A DNA stretch of 64,000 nt from Streblospio benedicti (lineage: Eukaryota > Annelida > Polychaeta > Spionida > Spionidae). Under the pieces are notes generated by a model that saw only the letters and a program-made list of their open reading frames with translations, ran no database searches and was not told where the DNA came from. Each line of letters opens with the position of its first letter. Position 1 is the first letter of the stretch. This document shows positions 61,036-64,000 of this stretch, one piece after another. The DNA lies in the NCBI GenBank assembly GCA_019095985.1, contig CM032667.1, positions 41,378,861 to 41,442,860 of the forward strand. Direction: 5' to 3'. The position numbers and the translations under genes are program-made.

Positions 61036-62568
61036 GGTGCAGGCTTCCTCGGTTGCTTGTCGGTCCATTTTAATTGTGAGCTCCCCTCGGTCCATTAAGA
61101 CAAGCTTCCTCGGTCCATTAAGGCAAGCTTCCTCGGTCCATTAAGGCAAGCTTTCCTCGGTCCATCATATACGCGCTATTACGTGTAACGTTCTGTATGG
61201 ATTTTTTGAACTTAGCTTAGGCCTATATATTTGTGTCATACATGAATGGAGCACTGCCAATGTTTGATTGATAGATTAATGAATAATCATGAAATATTCC
61301 GTCTTTATACATGACTGGAGCACTTGCAAGTTTGATTATTTGATTAAAGGATAATTATAGATAATTATAATGCATAGAATATTAATACAAAAGAGGGACT
61401 CAATTAAAGTTGATATGCCAGTATGCTAGCCTAGTCTAGAATTCTCCATCTATCTTGGGTGTGTAGCTTTAGTTGCACCTAAAGAAAATTCCATCAACAG
61501 CTTAAGATGTACTACTATGATAGTGTGTGATGCGATGATGGAGGACATAGAACAAAAGGCAATTGAAACAGCGCCTCACCCTACCCACTGGTTAGAATGT
61601 TAGAATGGACATTGTGGGATGGTTTGTGCTTACTATGGATAACATGTTAAGAACACTTTTTGAAGGCGGTTGAAAGACGTAGTGGTTGTGGGAAAACCTT
61701 TGCAAGACGTTTGGGGCAAGAACATTTTTGAATTTTGACCATTTTCCTTTTTGCATCTGAGGCTATTTTGAACAAAAAATAACCTTAAAACTCATCTATT
61801 AATGCTCACTTTCATTCGGGATTTGACCGAGGAACAACCCCATTGAAAACATTGGAGGCAGTTGCCTCCTATGGCTCATATGTAGCTACTAGCTATGGCC
61901 CTGCTGTAGCATTATCATGTGTGACATTATGTCTGATTCTCCAAAACGAAAAGACGTCAAAAAGATATTTTTTCGTTTTGCAGAATCACAATGTAATCTG
62001 AAAAGGTGTGGGTCATTGTGTTAAGATTTGATAAAATTTTAAAAATTGTTTATGTTTGTCTCTAATTGTGTATGGTAGATATTCACAATACCATTTCTTT
62101 CTTAAACAACAGCAATGATGATTGCTTCTATTACAAAATAGATAATCTAAAAAGTGGGTTATGCTTTCTAATTGCAAACTGTAACTTTTAAATGGGATCT
62201 TTTGGCTAGTATATAATGAGCTTGACAAGCTTAAAGTGATAGGCTGCAATGAATGAAGATGTAGACATTAATACATAATGATGTAACCATTTTCAAAACT
62301 ATCATGATTATGTAAGGCATTCACTTGAGCCATATATGATATAATCACTAACCCATATGGGATTTGCCGTTCTTGCAGCTATAAAAAACGTTACACGTCT
62401 TAATAGCGCGTATATGGTGGACCGAGGAAGCTCACTTGGTGGACCGAGGAAGCTTGCCTTAATGGACCGAGGAAGCTTGCCTTAATGGACCGAGGGAGCT
62501 TGCCTTAATGGACCGAGGGAGCTCAAAATTACATGGACCGACGAAGCCCGTGGACCGAGGAAGCCCGG
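61036..62568. mobile_element. Foldback element with inverted ends made of 23-bp tandem repeats
   Basis: The left arm (61,036-61,195) and right arm (62,383-62,568) are complements. Each is a tandem array of a unit of about 23 bp (aagcttcctcggtccattaa plus three bases): about four full units left and five to six right, followed inward by a unique 30-bp part (catatacgcgctatta..acgtgtaacg). The 1.2-kb middle has no protein that I recognise; it contains a smaller inverted pair at about 61,938-61,985 (caaaacgaaaa and complement). Its edges match precisely the point where copies 1 and 2 of the surrounding element stop being alike. Inverted ends of tandem units are the mark of Foldback-type DNA elements. 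Confidence 0.75.
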
Positions 62569-64000
62569 GAGTAGAAAACTCATTATCTCAACATAGTAAG
62601 ATTGGAGATAAACAAATGACATGTTTATAATGTTGTTGAAGAGGATTAAACAACCCAGATATAAGAATAATTTGCGATATAAAGAAAACTCAAAATAATG
62701 AGGTCCTACTGCATTAGTGAAGGAAGGCTTTTTTGTAAATGCAGTGAATGACACAAAATATTTTTTTTTCTGTTGTAATAGAAATCATATTTTATCATAC
62801 TTTTGAGAAGTGTAGATCTAGTGATTAATGATGTTATCTAAAGTAGCAATTAATTGGAAATATTTTATAATTTTCAGAAAAAGTATATTGAATTTAAGGA
62901 TGTTTGTAACATTATGTAAAATGCAACTTTTCCTCTTTTTAAACTAACAACTGTTTTTGTTAAGAAAAAATAAACTGGAAAAATGTATTTGGGTTGCGCA
63001 ACTGATTCACGAATAAACATTACTTGTGCATAGTTAGACTTTTTATAGTACATGTAGGATTTAATAACGTTCCTTTTATTTTTCCGTACTTTCTAACATT
63101 CCTGTAAAAATTTTGTGTAATAATTTTAGTAAAAATAAAGTCTTTACAGTGAAAAAAAGTTTTACAGTGAAGCTTTTTTAGGAGCATGCAATCAGTGATC
63201 TTTTCCATTGCTGAGTTTTGCGGACTCGATCTCTGTTCGGTAAATGCTTTTACAGTAGAGCGGTTACACTGATTTTTTTCCCGTCCAATGGATATATTAC
63301 CTTCATTCACACAGTTGAGTCAGGTGTTCCAAAAGCAAAATCTGGATGTAACTGTGGTGAGACCAGCTTTGAATGTTGCTCAGGGTGCTGACAAACTTGC
63401 AATGGATGGCAAAGGTGCCTTCCAAAAAGAACTTACTGACAATCTGGTGAAGAAATCAGTTAAAGAGAAGGACAAGGACGGTAACCTCAATACAATGACA
63501 AACCAGAAATCCATTACAAAGGGGAGAAACTCTCAGGAAAAATGTCTGAAGTAAATGAGATAAGAAAATCATTTGTTGATCATCTGATTGGGAACACTGA
63601 CAAAAGATTTCCTCAGCAATCAACAGATATTGCTTTTTCATTTAATTCTCTTGGCATGAGGCCTTTAGCTTTCCTCTCCAGTGAAGAAATCAAGCGGCTG
63701 GCTGAATTTTATGGACAAAGACAAACATTCAAAGGAAAAGAAGATGACGAGGTTGTCAGTGAACCAATTGTGGACCCCAATGAAATTAGTACAGAATGGT
63801 CTACATGGAAGAAACTTGTGATTGAGCAACAATATCCTAGGGATAGTTTTACGCTTCTGTGGAAAATTATGAACCCTCTTTTTGCCAGGATACGGATAAC
63901 GTGTATGACGGCTCAGTGCCACAGCGGAAAATGATTTCGAGGAATAAAAACGTCTTCTGTTGACAATGTTGACTTGTTTTCTAAGAATTATTGCACAGCT
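62569..64000 (+). mobile_element. hAT-like transposase segment, copy 2 (runs off the window)
   Basis: Near-identical to 53,650-55,240. The coding part starts at 63,288 and continues at 63,542-63,934, where it stays open for 130 residues (SSEEIKRLAEFYGQRQTFKG, WSTWKKLVIEQQYPRDSF). It lacks the 20-bp insertion of copy 1, so copy 2 is nearer to the ancestral form here. Both copies share the frame change between the first and second parts (63,551 region), which may be a splice or an old defect shared before duplication. Confidence 0.65.

Noticed and set aside
1-64000. CRISPR arrays, operons, prokaryotic promoters, prophage
   Set aside because: Spliced genes, LINE/SINE elements and base composition show an animal nuclear genome; none of these features apply.

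Overview
The window looks like the nuclear genome of a marine invertebrate animal. It is AT-rich, its genes are split into many short exons with GT/AG introns, and it carries an unusually varied set of mobile elements: Penelope-like elements, two LINE types, a tRNA-derived SINE, hAT-like and piggyBac-like DNA transposons, a BEL/Pao remnant and several MITEs. I cannot fix the phylum from sequence alone; a lophotrochozoan or an invertebrate deuterostome would both fit.

Layout. Positions 1-995 hold the last three coding exons of a plus-strand gene, best guessed as the centromere protein CENP-I/Mis6. It ends tail-to-tail with the main gene. From about 48,375 down to 5,196 the minus strand carries a very long polycystin-1-family gene. 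I could place 54 exons, most of them with agreeing splice phase, covering about 2,400 residues: a REJ-like ectodomain, a GAIN region with a GPS cleavage motif, the first transmembrane helix, a PLAT domain, further helices, a long disordered cytoplasmic loop with Gly/Pro repeats, then a six-helix channel module with its extracellular TOP domain, and a short basic/acidic C-terminal tail. The 5' end of this gene lies beyond 64,000 or past a very long intron. Four junctions do not close in frame (E33/E34, inside E35, E40/E41, E48/E49).

The introns are full of insertions. Three larger Penelope-like copies (3,459-4,759; about 22,210-24,790; about 34,880-36,590) and three much smaller hairpin-shaped relatives (about 8,910-9,300; 20,355-20,785; 35,118-35,762) carry long inverted arms. 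Several have exact 12-14 bp target duplications, and one copy is nested in another. MITE-like elements sit at 8,494-8,684, 11,511-12,518, 14,514-14,683, 15,699-16,688, 37,089-37,306 and 47,563-47,850. A tRNA-type SINE lies at 17,795-18,105.

The right end, about 48,400-64,000, has no host exon that I can recognise. It is a pile of nested transposons: a 45-bp tandem-repeat element interrupted by a 1.8-kb hAT-like insertion which itself holds a LINE 3' end; two copies of a hAT-transposase-like segment about 9 kb apart; a decayed piggyBac; a 5'-truncated Tx1/L1-type LINE; a BEL/Pao fossil fragment; and a 1.5-kb foldback element whose inverted ends are built of 23-bp tandem repeats.
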